From Prevotella sp. (GTDB lineage: Bacteria > Bacteroidota > Bacteroidia > Bacteroidales > Bacteroidaceae): a DNA stretch of 64,000 nt. Location of the stretch: NCBI GenBank assembly GCA_017561825.1, contig JAFZBK010000067.1:99726-163725 (forward strand). Reading direction: 5' to 3'. The notes below the pieces were generated by a model. That model was given only the letters and a program-made list of their open reading frames with translations, did no database searches and was not told the origin of the DNA. The position numbers were made by a program, and so were the translations under genes. This document shows, piece after piece, positions 43,401 to 52,510 of the stretch (within the stretch, counting starts at the first letter, position 1; the number at the start of each line of letters is the position of its first letter).

Positions 43401-43775
43401 TGCCTTTCCTGTCACCACCACTTCTGCCAACTCATTGGCATCTTCCGAGATAACAACGGAGAGGTTGTAGGTCTCACCCAACTGCAGGGTTATCCCCTTG
43501 TAGGTCTTTGTCTGGAAACCGATATAGCTAACGGTTACCACATAAGGACCACCCGTACGCATACCCTGGATGTTAAACCGGCCTTCGACATTCGTTACGG
43601 CTTGGTAACGTGTACCAGAAGGTTCATGAACAGCCTGCACGGTAGCACCGATGACTTCCTCATCAGAGCCCTGCATCACCACTTTACCACTCATACTCGA
43701 AGTGGTAACCTGCGCCATCACAGCCAACGAACACGTCAGCAGCAACGCCATGAATAAAAGCAATCTCTTCTGCAT
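40464..43775 (-). CDS. TonB-dependent receptor, Oar-like (copy 1)
   Basis: 1103-residue outer-membrane protein. Signal peptide (MQKRLLLFMALLLTCSLAVM), then a carboxypeptidase-regulatory-like Ig domain (~25-110: GKVVMQGSDEEVIGATVQA), a plug (~115-240: NELAEVVVTGKAS, GGINAVTKSGTNEFKGTVYG) and a large beta barrel ending in WKLQLGIKYFFN with a terminal aromatic residue as expected for BAM-dependent insertion. It follows the pattern of Oar-type receptors with no SusD partner. The ligand is unknown. Paralogue of the next upstream gene. Confidence 0.9.
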   Translation of the reverse strand: MQKRLLLFMALLLTCSLAVMAQVTTSSMSGKVVMQGSDEEVIGATVQAVHEPSGTRYQAVTNVEGRFNIQGMRTGGPYVVTVSYIGFQTKTYKGITLQLGETYNLSVVISEDANELAEVVVTGKASKFATEKTGASMNINNDQMMSMPSIGRSLTDVAKLSPYSGGGTNLAGADPRSTNFTVDGANFNNSFGLTSALPGGGTPISIDAIEEMQVVIAPYDVRQTNFIGGGINAVTKSGTNEFKGTVYGYYRNEDMRGNKINGKDLGTRATDEVKTYGFTLGGPIIKDKLFFFVNYEKELTAKQVVQFRARKDGENPGNYISRTTEADMQRVSDYLKNNYGYNTGSWTDYPAEDSNEKFMARIDWNITDNHHLALRYNKTKVVDWRTCNASSHDVVAKATKFNDARIGAKSMAFANSLYYFHNDVESFSADLNSRFGQKASNQLLFTYSDMNDMRDTNSDNFPFIDIMYGQGSDGKQVYEPYISAGYELFSYNNVVDTKTTNLTDNFTYYAGAHKITAGFRFEHVAAKNNYMRNGTGYYRFNSLEDFLSGAAPNAIAFTYGFNDNPSPSSMVRYNQLGIYLQDEWDILKNLKLTYGLRAENIAFDESDIERNTAIYDLDFNGVRIDTGKWPDTFWQFSPRVGFSWDVFGDKTLKVRGGTGLFQGRFPLVYFTNMPGNANVFQLNYVAGYSDGNKAYADGLGRDAAWVQSKIEGLAGKLWGMEQLRDYFEVPKTNQNHVADQNMTGVSSNFKMPMVWKSSIAVDYQLPVSFPFTVTGEFIYNSSINAIYMDNLNIKDDNPESMAHFNGADDRVQYTNNDLYYKGKYAIMLKNIHKGYGYSASIQMNAEPIKNLKLMAAYTKMENKEVTGLPGQNAVSTWTGTISVDGPNTTRLHRSNYVTPDQVIASLDYYLPYKVFGTNWGTRFNVFYKAYSASNGSFIYTSDFNGDGVNNDMIYIPANDSEIQFKTEADRIAFWAFVAQDDYLNSHRGQYAEPYAARAPWLHRFDIRIAQDFQVKVGSTKHKLQLTADIINFGNMLNSKWGIPKNAQVSNYLKILKYEGVDDSNKPVFSMYKVNGEYPTKSYDTNMSYSNCWKLQLGIKYFFN

Positions 43776-43803
43776 AGGTTTTAGTTTGTTGAATTATTTG
43801 GGA

Positions 43804-43834
43804 CAAAGATAGAAAAAAAATCGGATACCGCCAA
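43804..43834 (-). promoter_or_regulatory. Promoter of TonB-dependent receptor copy 1
   Basis: Minus strand TTG (43832-43834), 20 bp, TATCTTTG (43804-43811). The -33 box falls inside the terminator stem of the upstream receptor gene. Confidence 0.6.
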
Positions 43835-43846
43835 GCGATACCCGAT
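43813..43846 (-). terminator. Terminator after TonB-dependent receptor copy 2
   Basis: Minus strand: ATCGGGTATCGC, 3-nt loop, GCGGTATCCGAT (10 Watson-Crick and 2 G-U pairs), followed by eight T. Confidence 0.85.
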
Positions 43847-43872
43847 TTTTATTTTAGAAAGCTTTATTTCAA

Positions 43873-46800
43873 TTAGTTGAAATAATACTTCACACCAATC
43901 TGAAGTTTCCAGCACTGATTGTATTCATGGATATAGCTCCAGGTCTCTGTAGGAGCATTGCCATTAGAATCCTTGCGCATGGAGAAGTAAGGAACACCGT
44001 TCTCTACCTTGTCAACCTTCAGGAACTGACCGTCGAACGAGCCCATCATATTCTTCTCAACACCCCAGCGAGAGCTGAACAGGTTACCGATGTTCATGAA
44101 GTCGGCTGACAGCTGCAGCTTGTGCATGGTGTTGCCTACCTTCAGGTCGAAGTCGTGTGCCCAACGGAAGTCGAAGCGGTGCACGAAGGGAGCGCGGGCT
44201 GAATTAGCCTCAGCATACTCACCCTTATGACTGCTCAGGTAGCTATCCTGGTTCACGAAGTTCCAGAACAGCTGACGGTCGCTCTCGTCGGTGAACTTGA
44301 TCTCGCTGTCGTTAGCAGGGATGTACATCAAGTCGGTAGCAACACCGTCGCCATTGACATCACCGTTGTAGAAGAAGCTGTAGCCAGCAGGACTATAGCC
44401 TGTGTAGAACAGTGAGAAGTGCTCCTTGCCATACTTGTAAGAGATATTGGCAATGATACGGTCGGGAATCACATACTGTGAGTTCTGTACCTTACCGAGG
44501 TTAGGACCGTCGATGGTATAAAGACCGTTCCATGCTGAGGTAGCGTTAGAACCAGGCATACCAGAAACCTCCTTCATCACGGTGTGTGTATAGGCAGCCA
44601 TGATGTTCAGGTTCTCAACAGGCTCTGCATTCAAGGTGAGGTTGGCAGTCCAACCGTAACCACGACTAGTGTTCACGAGCATACAAGCATCGTTCACCTT
44701 ACTGTTATACTTGAAGTCTGACGGGTAGATCAGACGGTTGTCGGCACCCTTCAGACGCTCCCAACCGTTGGTGTCTTCCTTGATGTTCCAGTTCACCAGA
44801 CGAACATCGTTGATCTTCTTAGTGTAGGTGAACTCAGCTGTTGCTGTGAACGGGAAGTTCACGGGCAGCTGGTAGTCAACAGCGATGCTTGACTTCCATA
44901 CCTGCGGCATCTTGAACTCGGGATCCACACCGGCGATACTCTTCTGGAAGAGACCCTGCTCAGGAGTGATGTTAGCAGGAGCAACGCTCTCGCCCATCAG
45001 CTGACGGATCTTCTCTACATCGGTTACCAGACCGCCCTTGAACAGATCCAGACCAGCGTCACGACTCTTCACAGTACCATCTGAGTTGTAGGTGGTGCTG
45101 AATACCGGACGGTTCTGAATCATGGCAGAAGCAGAAGGCATGTTGGTGAAGAATACCAGCGGCAGACGACCGGCGAAGAGACCGGTACCACCACGTACCT
45201 TCAACGACTTGTCACCAAATACATCCCATGTGAAGCCCACACGCGGAGAGATCTGGATATTAGCGTTCGGCCACTTACCAGTATCGATGTGACGACCGCC
45301 GAAGTCGATATCGCGGATAGCATTGTTGGTGATGATATCATCCTCGTTGAACAGCAGGTCGTCGAAACGGATACCTGCGGTCAGCTTGAAGTTATCGCGG
45401 ATATTCCACTCATCCTGCAGATACAGACCAATTTGGTTGAAGGTCACGTTAGAAGTGGCCTGACGACCGTTGTAACCATAGTCAATAGCAACTGTCTCAG
45501 GAGCAGCACCGTTCAGGAAGTCATCGACTGAACGATAACGGTAGTAACCGGTACCACCACGCAGATAACTGTTGTCGGCTGTCTGGTGCTCGAAGCTGAA
45601 TCCAGCAGTGATCTTGTGCTTGGGAAGATAATACGTGAAGTTATCTGTCAGGTTCGTGATCTTGTTGGTCACACCGTTCAGGTAAGAGAACAGCTCATAA
45701 CCCAATGACATGTAAGGCTCGAGAGTCTGGGTAACCACACCATCAGCCTCGGTGTAACCGTTCAGGATGTCAACGAAGGGGAACAGACTGGAGTTACTGC
45801 CACGCATATCCTCAATATTAGAATATGTGAAGAGTAACTGGTTAGCCATGTTTTCACCGAAACGACTGTTCAGGTCAGCTGACCATGACTGCACCTTGTT
45901 GTCCATAGAGTACATGGTGTTGGCGAAGGCCATGGAGTAGATTGACATACGGTCGAGACGGATACGATAGCTGGCCTGTGTAGAGTTACCGTTTACAGGA
46001 TTCCATGCTGTGTTCTTGGTGTTGTTGTAACGCAGAGCCAGATGGTGGTTGTCAGTGATGTTCCAGTCGAGACGAGCCAGGATCTTATTATTGCTCTCGT
46101 CAGCGGGGAAGTTGGTCCAAGAACCGGTATCATAACCGTACTTGCTCTTCATGTGCTCACTCACCTTCTGCAAGTCGGAATTGGTGGTACGTGAGATATA
46201 GTTCTCCTTGTCGTACTTGCCGTCATCAGAACCCCTCCAGCGTGTTGCCACGGTAGGAACTGTTGAGTGCTCGTAGTTCACGAAGAAGAACAGCTTGTTC
46301 TTGATGATCGGACCGCCGAGGGTGAAGCCGTAGGTTGTCATACGATCCTTACCCGGATCAGTCATGTACAGATTGTCCACGCGGTTACCATGCATGTTCT
46401 CATTGTTGTGATAAACGTATGCTGTACCACGGAAGGTGTTTGTACCCGACTTGGTAACAGCATTGATACCACCACCAATGAAGTTGGTCTGACGAACATC
46501 ATAAGGAGCAACAACTACCTGAACCTCATCGATAGCATCCATAGAGATGGGGTTACCACCACCGGGGAGCTTAGCGCTCAGACCGAAGTTGTTGTTGAAG
46601 TTAGCACCATCCAAGGTGAAGTTTGTGCTACGACCGTCACCACCTGCGAAACTCATGCCGTTGGCATAAGGAGAGATACGGGCGATGTCGCTGATAGAAC
46701 GGTTGACAGTGGGCAACTCATTCATCATCCCGTTAGAGATGTTCGTAGTAGCACCCGTCTTCTCAGTCGTAAACTTAGAAGCTTTACCTGTGATCACCAC

Positions 46801-47157
46801 CTCTGCCAGCTCGTTGGCATCCTCAGAGAGCCATACCTGGAGATTGTAGATCTCACCCAACTGCAGTGTGATACCCTTCAGGGTCTTGGTCTGGAAACCG
46901 ATGTAACTCACCGTTACAGAATACGGACCACCGGTACGCATACCCTGAATGTTGAAACGACCGTCAACGTTTGTGACAGCAGTGTAGCGCGTACCAGAGG
47001 GTTCATGAACCGCCTGTACTGTTGCGCCGATAACCTCTTCACCTGCAGCTGATCCGATAGTTACCTTACCGGACATGCTGGAAGTGGTTACCTGAGCCAT
47101 GGCCGATGAAACAATCATCAGCATCATAGCCATCAGAAAGAACAATCTTTTCTGCAT
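43873..47157 (-). CDS. TonB-dependent receptor, Oar-like (copy 2)
   Basis: 1094 residues with the same order as the adjacent paralogue: signal peptide (MQKRLFFLMAMMLMIVSSAM), regulatory Ig domain (GKVTIGSAAGEEVIGATVQA), plug (NELAEVVITGKASK, VAPYDVRQTNFIGGGINAVT) and a barrel ending WKLQIGVKYYFN. The N-terminal 250 residues are nearly identical to copy 1, while the barrel loops differ, as expected if the two bind different ligands. Each copy has its own promoter, and a terminator separates them, so they can be regulated apart. Confidence 0.9.
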   Translation of the reverse strand: MQKRLFFLMAMMLMIVSSAMAQVTTSSMSGKVTIGSAAGEEVIGATVQAVHEPSGTRYTAVTNVDGRFNIQGMRTGGPYSVTVSYIGFQTKTLKGITLQLGEIYNLQVWLSEDANELAEVVITGKASKFTTEKTGATTNISNGMMNELPTVNRSISDIARISPYANGMSFAGGDGRSTNFTLDGANFNNNFGLSAKLPGGGNPISMDAIDEVQVVVAPYDVRQTNFIGGGINAVTKSGTNTFRGTAYVYHNNENMHGNRVDNLYMTDPGKDRMTTYGFTLGGPIIKNKLFFFVNYEHSTVPTVATRWRGSDDGKYDKENYISRTTNSDLQKVSEHMKSKYGYDTGSWTNFPADESNNKILARLDWNITDNHHLALRYNNTKNTAWNPVNGNSTQASYRIRLDRMSIYSMAFANTMYSMDNKVQSWSADLNSRFGENMANQLLFTYSNIEDMRGSNSSLFPFVDILNGYTEADGVVTQTLEPYMSLGYELFSYLNGVTNKITNLTDNFTYYLPKHKITAGFSFEHQTADNSYLRGGTGYYRYRSVDDFLNGAAPETVAIDYGYNGRQATSNVTFNQIGLYLQDEWNIRDNFKLTAGIRFDDLLFNEDDIITNNAIRDIDFGGRHIDTGKWPNANIQISPRVGFTWDVFGDKSLKVRGGTGLFAGRLPLVFFTNMPSASAMIQNRPVFSTTYNSDGTVKSRDAGLDLFKGGLVTDVEKIRQLMGESVAPANITPEQGLFQKSIAGVDPEFKMPQVWKSSIAVDYQLPVNFPFTATAEFTYTKKINDVRLVNWNIKEDTNGWERLKGADNRLIYPSDFKYNSKVNDACMLVNTSRGYGWTANLTLNAEPVENLNIMAAYTHTVMKEVSGMPGSNATSAWNGLYTIDGPNLGKVQNSQYVIPDRIIANISYKYGKEHFSLFYTGYSPAGYSFFYNGDVNGDGVATDLMYIPANDSEIKFTDESDRQLFWNFVNQDSYLSSHKGEYAEANSARAPFVHRFDFRWAHDFDLKVGNTMHKLQLSADFMNIGNLFSSRWGVEKNMMGSFDGQFLKVDKVENGVPYFSMRKDSNGNAPTETWSYIHEYNQCWKLQIGVKYYFN

Positions 47158-47216
47158 GTTTTAAATAGAGTTGAATTAATAATGAATATTTGTGAAAACA
47201 ATATTTTTTAACGCTG

Positions 47217-47248
47217 CAAAGGTAAGAAAAATTAAAGATACCACCAAA
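47217..47248 (-). promoter_or_regulatory. Promoter of TonB-dependent receptor copy 2
   Basis: Minus strand TTTG (47245-47248), 20 bp, TACCTTTG (47217-47224), about 55 bp before the ATG. Confidence 0.75.
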
Positions 47249-47300
47249 TACTATAGGCATTATTATGCATCTGACGCAACAAAAATGATATTTGTCACAC

Positions 47301-48503
47301 TCAATCAGCCCTTTTCCATATACGCATCACCTTTCTGCGGATAGCAAAGAGGTTGAAGATGGTAACGAGCAACAGGATGAGCAGTCCTACGAGTATGGCA
47401 GGAAGCATCGTACCACTGTCCACTTCAGGATAGATGTTTTCCACGATCTCCATGTAGTAGCTCCTAACAATCCACAGCACCCCCAAGGCAAGGAGGAACA
47501 CCAAGAGGTTCAGTCCGAGGGTGAGCAGCTGATATGGACGGGCGGTCCTTGCCGGTGAATAGCCTACTAGCAGCAGGTTCTCCAACTTCTCCGCGTTCTT
47601 CTGCAAGAGGAGGTAGATGCTGAGCATCAGGATATAGAAGCTCAGGATGGAGATTACCAGACCGATAATCAGCACGATGGCCACGATCATCTTCAGGAAA
47701 TACACGATCTTATCCGTTTGAGAACGATCCTCTTCCAACTCATAGCCATGATCTTCCAAATACTGCGCCACAGCAGGATCAGCGGGATTGGTTACCTGCA
47801 CAATCAGACGGGTGGTCTCGGGTGCTTCCTCAGGCGCATACTCCTCGTTACTCCATTCAATGAAACGCTCGGGCACAAGGATGGTGTTTAGACGGTTGGA
47901 GAAACCGATTACCCTACCCTTCATGTCAGCCTCACGACCATTACCGCGAATGCGGATCACCACATCCACCATGTTCAACACCCCTTCGTTGATGGCCGGC
48001 AGATGATGACTGCGGGCGAAACCGAAGTTATACATGTTGACGTAGGAACGCGGAAGGATGATGGGAACGGTCTTGCTCTCGCCCGGCACATACTGCCAGT
48101 CCTTGGTGGACACATCCACAAACTCATCAGGAACACTCTCAAAGAACAGTTCCGTACTCATCATGCTTTGTCCGTTCATGCCCAACGAGGCCTGGATCTG
48201 GTACTGCGCCCTTGTGAACTTACCTGTTTTCTCGACAAACGACTGGTTCCCGAACTCATCTATCTCAGCGCCGCCGAACACATGACTGTGTGCTGAGAGG
48301 GCATTTCCCATACCCACCTTCTTACTGACAATCAGGAAGTCGGACTTCATGAAGGAGTCCTCTGAAGTGAAGACGGGCAGGATGTCACGATAGAACTGCA
48401 CACCTAACATCACGATGAACATGCCCACCAGGTTGGCCAAGAAGAAGCCTGCCAGTTGCGGGATACTGATATGCTGACGGAGAAGTTTCCAAACTAAATT
48501 CAT
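47301..48503 (-). CDS. FtsX-like ABC transporter permease
   Basis: 400 residues with the FtsX/MacB layout: a first helix (~15-40, FLANLVGMFIVMLGVQFY), a large periplasmic domain (~45-265) and three C-terminal helices (~268-295 VAIVLIIGLVISILSFYI, ~320-345, ~372-392 LPAILVGLLILLLVTIF). Such permeases couple ATP hydrolysis to mechanical work on periplasmic partners or lipoproteins rather than to classical transport. It lies 17 bp after the ATPase gene, and a putative lipoprotein gene precedes both. Last gene of a five-gene operon. Confidence 0.85.
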   Translation of the reverse strand: MNLVWKLLRQHISIPQLAGFFLANLVGMFIVMLGVQFYRDILPVFTSEDSFMKSDFLIVSKKVGMGNALSAHSHVFGGAEIDEFGNQSFVEKTGKFTRAQYQIQASLGMNGQSMMSTELFFESVPDEFVDVSTKDWQYVPGESKTVPIILPRSYVNMYNFGFARSHHLPAINEGVLNMVDVVIRIRGNGREADMKGRVIGFSNRLNTILVPERFIEWSNEEYAPEEAPETTRLIVQVTNPADPAVAQYLEDHGYELEEDRSQTDKIVYFLKMIVAIVLIIGLVISILSFYILMLSIYLLLQKNAEKLENLLLVGYSPARTARPYQLLTLGLNLLVFLLALGVLWIVRSYYMEIVENIYPEVDSGTMLPAILVGLLILLLVTIFNLFAIRRKVMRIWKRAD

Positions 48504-48520
48504 ACGCTGTAAGATATAAA

Positions 48521-49165
48521 TTACAATTGTACGACCTTGTCGTAGTTAAGGTCCATGTGCTTGCCGATACTGGTCACAATCAGACCGGCACCCTGACGGC
48601 GCACCTCCTGCATCAGGATGTCACCCATGATACGGGCGTTCTGGTCATCGAGATGACTCACCGGCTCATCAGCCACGAGGAAGTCGAAAGGTTGTACCAG
48701 ACTACGTATCAACGCTACTCGCTGCTGCTGTCCGAATGACATACGTCCGATCTTCACGTCCTTCTTGTCGGGTATGCCCAACATCTCAAACCAGTTGATG
48801 ATCTCCTCACGCGACTTATACCCCGTGAGATTATTCTTGATCAACACATTCTCCATGGCGGTCAGCTCGGGGAACAGACGCAGTTCCTGAAACAGCATAC
48901 TGATGTGCTGCTGACGGATGCCAGTCCAGTCGGCCACCTTCAGACTACGTGCATCCACATCGTCGAACAACACCTGTCCGGAGTAGTCGTGCCTGTAGCC
49001 AATTAGGTAACTGCAGAACGTGCTCTTTCCCTTACCGCTCTCCGCCTCTATCAGATACACCTTCTCCTTCTCGAAGGTGATATCCTGTTGCCAGACATCA
49101 CTGTTCTGCTCTTCACGGGAAGCAAAGACCTGGGGGATGACATATTTGAATTGTATCGTATTCAT
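48521..49165 (-). CDS. ABC transporter ATP-binding protein (FtsE/LolD-like)
   Basis: 214 residues, one ABC cassette: Walker A EAESGKGKSTF (Gly-rich loop with SGKGKST), Q-loop in SMLFQELRLFPELTAMENVL, signature MSFGQQQRVALIRSL (a diverged LSGGQ) and Walker B FDFLVADEPVSHLDD. It is followed by its permease after 17 bp and so energises that FtsX-like protein. Confidence 0.9.
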   Translation of the reverse strand: MNTIQFKYVIPQVFASREEQNSDVWQQDITFEKEKVYLIEAESGKGKSTFCSYLIGYRHDYSGQVLFDDVDARSLKVADWTGIRQQHISMLFQELRLFPELTAMENVLIKNNLTGYKSREEIINWFEMLGIPDKKDVKIGRMSFGQQQRVALIRSLVQPFDFLVADEPVSHLDDQNARIMGDILMQEVRRQGAGLIVTSIGKHMDLNYDKVVQL

Positions 49166-49174
49166 AATCAGTAC

Positions 49175-50383
49175 TTATTCTTCTTGATTTCCTTTCTCAG
49201 GAACACACATCACATACACGATGGTAGAGAGATCACCGAACAACGGTTTCAAGAATCCGTTGATGGTTGTTGACAGTTCGTCACCCAACGCATTCAGATG
49301 AAGAACCATAGCCAAACGCTGACCGCTCAACAGCTCGGTGAGCGACGGCAACGGCAGTTCTGTTGTCTCTTCTGTTCCATTGCTGTAATAGTAGTCAGCC
49401 TTCTCCCCTCGTTGCGCATGCATCGTCATCCGTGTATTGCTGTCACCAAACGACGAGAACGAAAGGAGCATGTCACCATCCACGGAGTTGATCACTTCAT
49501 TGATGTCGATAGTGTACTTCGCGCCAGTGAGTAACGACTGTAATCCTTTGTTCTGCTGTAATACAGGAAGGAAATGCTCGCCCTCCACATTGGTGAGGAA
49601 CGACAAGGCCGAATGGGTATTCAGACGGTTGAGAAAGGCACCTGTCATGGGACGGAACAGCGTGGTCGTCTCCTGCAGGTCCTTGTCAATCTGCTGGTTG
49701 AACGAGAAGGTCTGACCTTGAATCACCAACATCTGATCCTGCACCTGCAGTTCAGCCTCCAAAAGAACCTGCGAAGCATCAGCGGTCTTGGGTGCCCCAA
49801 GCATGAAAGGAGCCGTTAACTGCTCCGGCAGTGCTGCCACCTGTGCCACGAGGGCCATGGCAGAATGGATGGAGTCGAGCTTCTGGAACATCTTCGATTC
49901 CGTGATTCCCTGCTTTTCATCTTGTTTCAGATAGCGGGCAATCTGCTGTTGTATCTGCGTTTGTTGGGCTGGAGCAATGGGTCCCATCATCATCACTGCA
50001 TGATTGTCGAAGCCCATCATCCATGATTCTTTCACAAGGGTAAAGCGGATATCCTTTCGTTCGGTAACCTTTTGACACACATTCTTTTCCGACAAATCGT
50101 TCAGTGTTTTTTCCAACTTGTCAGCATCATCCACCTTGGCCACCATTCCCATGTTCCCATCGGGAGATTCAAAGAGATAAAACTTGGCAGAAAGGTCGAT
50201 ACCGCAGTCGTGTGTATCTGTCAAACCGAACAACGATTGCAGCACATCCGTATTGGTCTGCTGCATATCAATACCCATCAGTGCTGTGCTTCCACGTGGA
50301 ATCACATCTGTATATTGTTCTTTTGAACATGATGAGAGCAGCATAACGAATGCTGCCCCTAACAAGAAAAGAGTTTTTTTCAT
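49175..50383 (-). CDS. Putative lipoprotein (resembles DUF4836 family)
   Basis: 402 residues with a lipoprotein signal MKKTLFLLGAAFVMLLSSCS (lipobox LSSC, Cys19). The mature part begins KEQYTDVIPRGSTALMGIDM, which resembles DUF4836-type Bacteroidetes lipoproteins by eye, and has no recognisable active site. It lies between rsmE and the ABC genes with gaps of 6 and 9 bp. A role as substrate or periplasmic partner of the FtsX-like transporter is an inference from position only. Confidence 0.7.
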   Translation of the reverse strand: MKKTLFLLGAAFVMLLSSCSKEQYTDVIPRGSTALMGIDMQQTNTDVLQSLFGLTDTHDCGIDLSAKFYLFESPDGNMGMVAKVDDADKLEKTLNDLSEKNVCQKVTERKDIRFTLVKESWMMGFDNHAVMMMGPIAPAQQTQIQQQIARYLKQDEKQGITESKMFQKLDSIHSAMALVAQVAALPEQLTAPFMLGAPKTADASQVLLEAELQVQDQMLVIQGQTFSFNQQIDKDLQETTTLFRPMTGAFLNRLNTHSALSFLTNVEGEHFLPVLQQNKGLQSLLTGAKYTIDINEVINSVDGDMLLSFSSFGDSNTRMTMHAQRGEKADYYYSNGTEETTELPLPSLTELLSGQRLAMVLHLNALGDELSTTINGFLKPLFGDLSTIVYVMCVPEKGNQEE

Positions 50384-50389
50384 CCTAAA

Positions 50390-51127
50390 CTATTCTATTA
50401 TTCTTCGGGAGAGATGTCCCATCATTGTTGCCGCTAAGGCAGCCGTCTCAGTACGCAACCGCTCCTTTCCCAGAGAGATGCTACGGTAGCCTTGAGCGAT
50501 AGCCTCCTGCACCTCATCGAAAGAGAAATCACCTTCAGGACCTATGAGCACCGTAATCTCATCCTCTGCCTGAGCCACCTCAGGTTGCTGCAGGATCTGG
50601 TACAGATCATCCCGTACAAACTCCTGGTAGCAATGCGCAATGAACTTATGTCCTTCACGCGGTTGATGGATAAAGTCCTGGAAGTTCACCAAGGGATTCA
50701 CAACCGGTTTCCAAGGTTTCCTGCTCTGCTTCACGGCCGACACCGCGATCTTCTCTAAACGCTGAGCACGTAGCACCCGTCTTTCCGAGAAGTTGCAGCA
50801 GAGGAAGCTCATCTCGTCGATACCAATCTCCGTGGCCTTCTCCACAAACCACTCCACCCTTTCCATCATCTTCGTAGGCGCCATGGCGATATGCAGTCGT
50901 CCGCGCCAATCCCGCTGCTGCGGAATCGCTTCCACGATATCATAGAAACAGCGGCGGGTAGCAGCAATCGTCACGACAGCGCGATAGAACACGCCCTCAC
51001 CATCCATGAGGAACATCTCATCACCGCCGCGCATGCGGAGCACCCTGAGGGCGTGCAACGCTTCCTCTTCGGGCATCTCGTTCTGTGTCGAGGCATTGGG
51101 GACGTAGAAAAACCGCTCTTCCTTCAT
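50390..51127 (-). CDS. rsmE: 16S rRNA (uracil1498-N3)-methyltransferase
   Basis: 245-residue SPOUT methyltransferase that methylates U1498 of 16S rRNA. An N-terminal PUA-like part (ALRVLRMRGGDEMFLMDGEG) is followed by the knotted domain with LIGPEGDFSFDEVQEA and SLGKERLRTETAALAA, the AdoMet-binding trefoil knot. It shares an operon with the MFS gene upstream (6 bp) and the lipoprotein gene downstream (6 bp). Confidence 0.94.
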   Translation of the reverse strand: MKEERFFYVPNASTQNEMPEEEALHALRVLRMRGGDEMFLMDGEGVFYRAVVTIAATRRCFYDIVEAIPQQRDWRGRLHIAMAPTKMMERVEWFVEKATEIGIDEMSFLCCNFSERRVLRAQRLEKIAVSAVKQSRKPWKPVVNPLVNFQDFIHQPREGHKFIAHCYQEFVRDDLYQILQQPEVAQAEDEITVLIGPEGDFSFDEVQEAIAQGYRSISLGKERLRTETAALAATMMGHLSRRIIE

Positions 51128-51133
51128 CCGCTA

Positions 51134-52447
51134 TTACTTCTTCTCAGGCTTGAATACCAAGGCAAACGAAACGCCAACCACCAATGCGAAGGCTGCGAAG
51201 ATGAACCAGCAGGTCTGCCATTCACCAATCAAGAAGCCATTCTCCCATGTACAGTATTTGTTCACAATTTCACCAGCAGCCAGTGTTCCTACGGTAGCAC
51301 CGATACCATTGGTCATCATCATGAACAATCCCTGTGCAGAAGCCTTGATGGAAGGTTCGCACTCCTGATCGACGAAGATACCACCGGAGACGTTGAAGAA
51401 GTCGAACGCCACACCATAAACGATGCAAGAAAGGATGAAGAAGATCACGCCAGGCATAGCGGGGTTACCCACGCCGAAGAAGCCGAAGCGGAACACCCAG
51501 GCGAACATGGACATCAGCATCACCACCTTGATACCATATCGTTTCAGGAAGAAAGGAATCATCAGGATACACAAAGCCTCACTGATCTGTGAGATAGAAG
51601 TAAGCAATGTAGCGTTGTTGGCTGCAAACGATGAGGCCACCGCAGCATCAGCACTGCCTTTGAAGCTCGTGATGAACGGTCCTGCATAACCATTGGTTAC
51701 CTGCAGACACATGCCCAACAGTGCAGAGAAGATGAAGAACAGTGCCATCTGCTTCCGCTTGAACAGCTTGAAAGCGTTCAATCCCAGACTCTCGGCCAAT
51801 GACTTCTTTTCTGCCTTCTTCTCCACCTTGCACTCAGGCAGTGTAAAGCAATAGGCAAAGAGCACCAAGCTCAAGATACCCGATACGAAGAACTGCATGT
51901 AGGTATATTGGAACTTATGCGCACTGTCAGCCAAAGTCATGGAGAACGAGCCGTCCTGCCATACTGCGCAGTTCACGAACCACATCGTAGCAATGAAACC
52001 CACTGTTCCCAGCACACGGATGGGCGGGAAGTCCTTTACGGTATCCAGTCCGTTGTTCTTCAGAATCGTAAACGCCGTAGTGTTCGCCAGCGCAATTGTC
52101 GGCATGAAGAAAGCCACACTGAGCGTATAGACGGCAATGAAGGCCGTTTTGTTTGGCAGCTCATTACCGAATCCTGCCTGCATACCCATCCACCAGCAGC
52201 CCAGCATGAACGCGCCGGCCAGCAGATGGCACAATCCCAGCAATCGCTGTGGCTGGATATACTTATCAGCTACGATACCCATCAGGGTAGGCATAAAGAT
52301 GCTCACGATACCTTGGATGGCATAGAACCAGGAGATCTTATCACCCAAACCAGCTACTCCCAGGTAATTACCCATACATGTGAGGTAGGCTCCCCATACT
52401 GCGAACTCCAAGAAGTTCATCAGCGACAAACGGAATTTCAGATTCAT
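51134..52447 (-). CDS. MFS transporter, NupG-like nucleoside:H+ symporter family
   Basis: 437 residues with 12 predicted transmembrane helices. The N-terminus MNLKFRLSLMNFLEFAVWGA and the segments FYAIQGIVSIFMPTLMGIVA, DKYIQPQRLLGLCHLL and FVDQECEPSIKASAQGLF match the nucleoside:H+ symporter group (NupG/XapB). Nucleoside uptake is likely but not certain. First gene of the operon MFS-rsmE-lipoprotein-ATPase-permease; promoter at 52473-52504. Confidence 0.88.
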   Translation of the reverse strand: MNLKFRLSLMNFLEFAVWGAYLTCMGNYLGVAGLGDKISWFYAIQGIVSIFMPTLMGIVADKYIQPQRLLGLCHLLAGAFMLGCWWMGMQAGFGNELPNKTAFIAVYTLSVAFFMPTIALANTTAFTILKNNGLDTVKDFPPIRVLGTVGFIATMWFVNCAVWQDGSFSMTLADSAHKFQYTYMQFFVSGILSLVLFAYCFTLPECKVEKKAEKKSLAESLGLNAFKLFKRKQMALFFIFSALLGMCLQVTNGYAGPFITSFKGSADAAVASSFAANNATLLTSISQISEALCILMIPFFLKRYGIKVVMLMSMFAWVFRFGFFGVGNPAMPGVIFFILSCIVYGVAFDFFNVSGGIFVDQECEPSIKASAQGLFMMMTNGIGATVGTLAAGEIVNKYCTWENGFLIGEWQTCWFIFAAFALVVGVSFALVFKPEKK

Positions 52448-52472
52448 ACGCTTTATGTTTTATATTTGACCG

Positions 52473-52504
52473 CAAAGATAACGCAAATTCTTGATTGCAG
52501 CAAA
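52473..52504 (-). promoter_or_regulatory. Promoter of the MFS operon
   Basis: Minus strand TTTG (52501-52504), 20 bp, TATCTTTG (52473-52480), 26 bp before the ATG. Confidence 0.8.
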
Positions 52505-52510
52505 TATATA

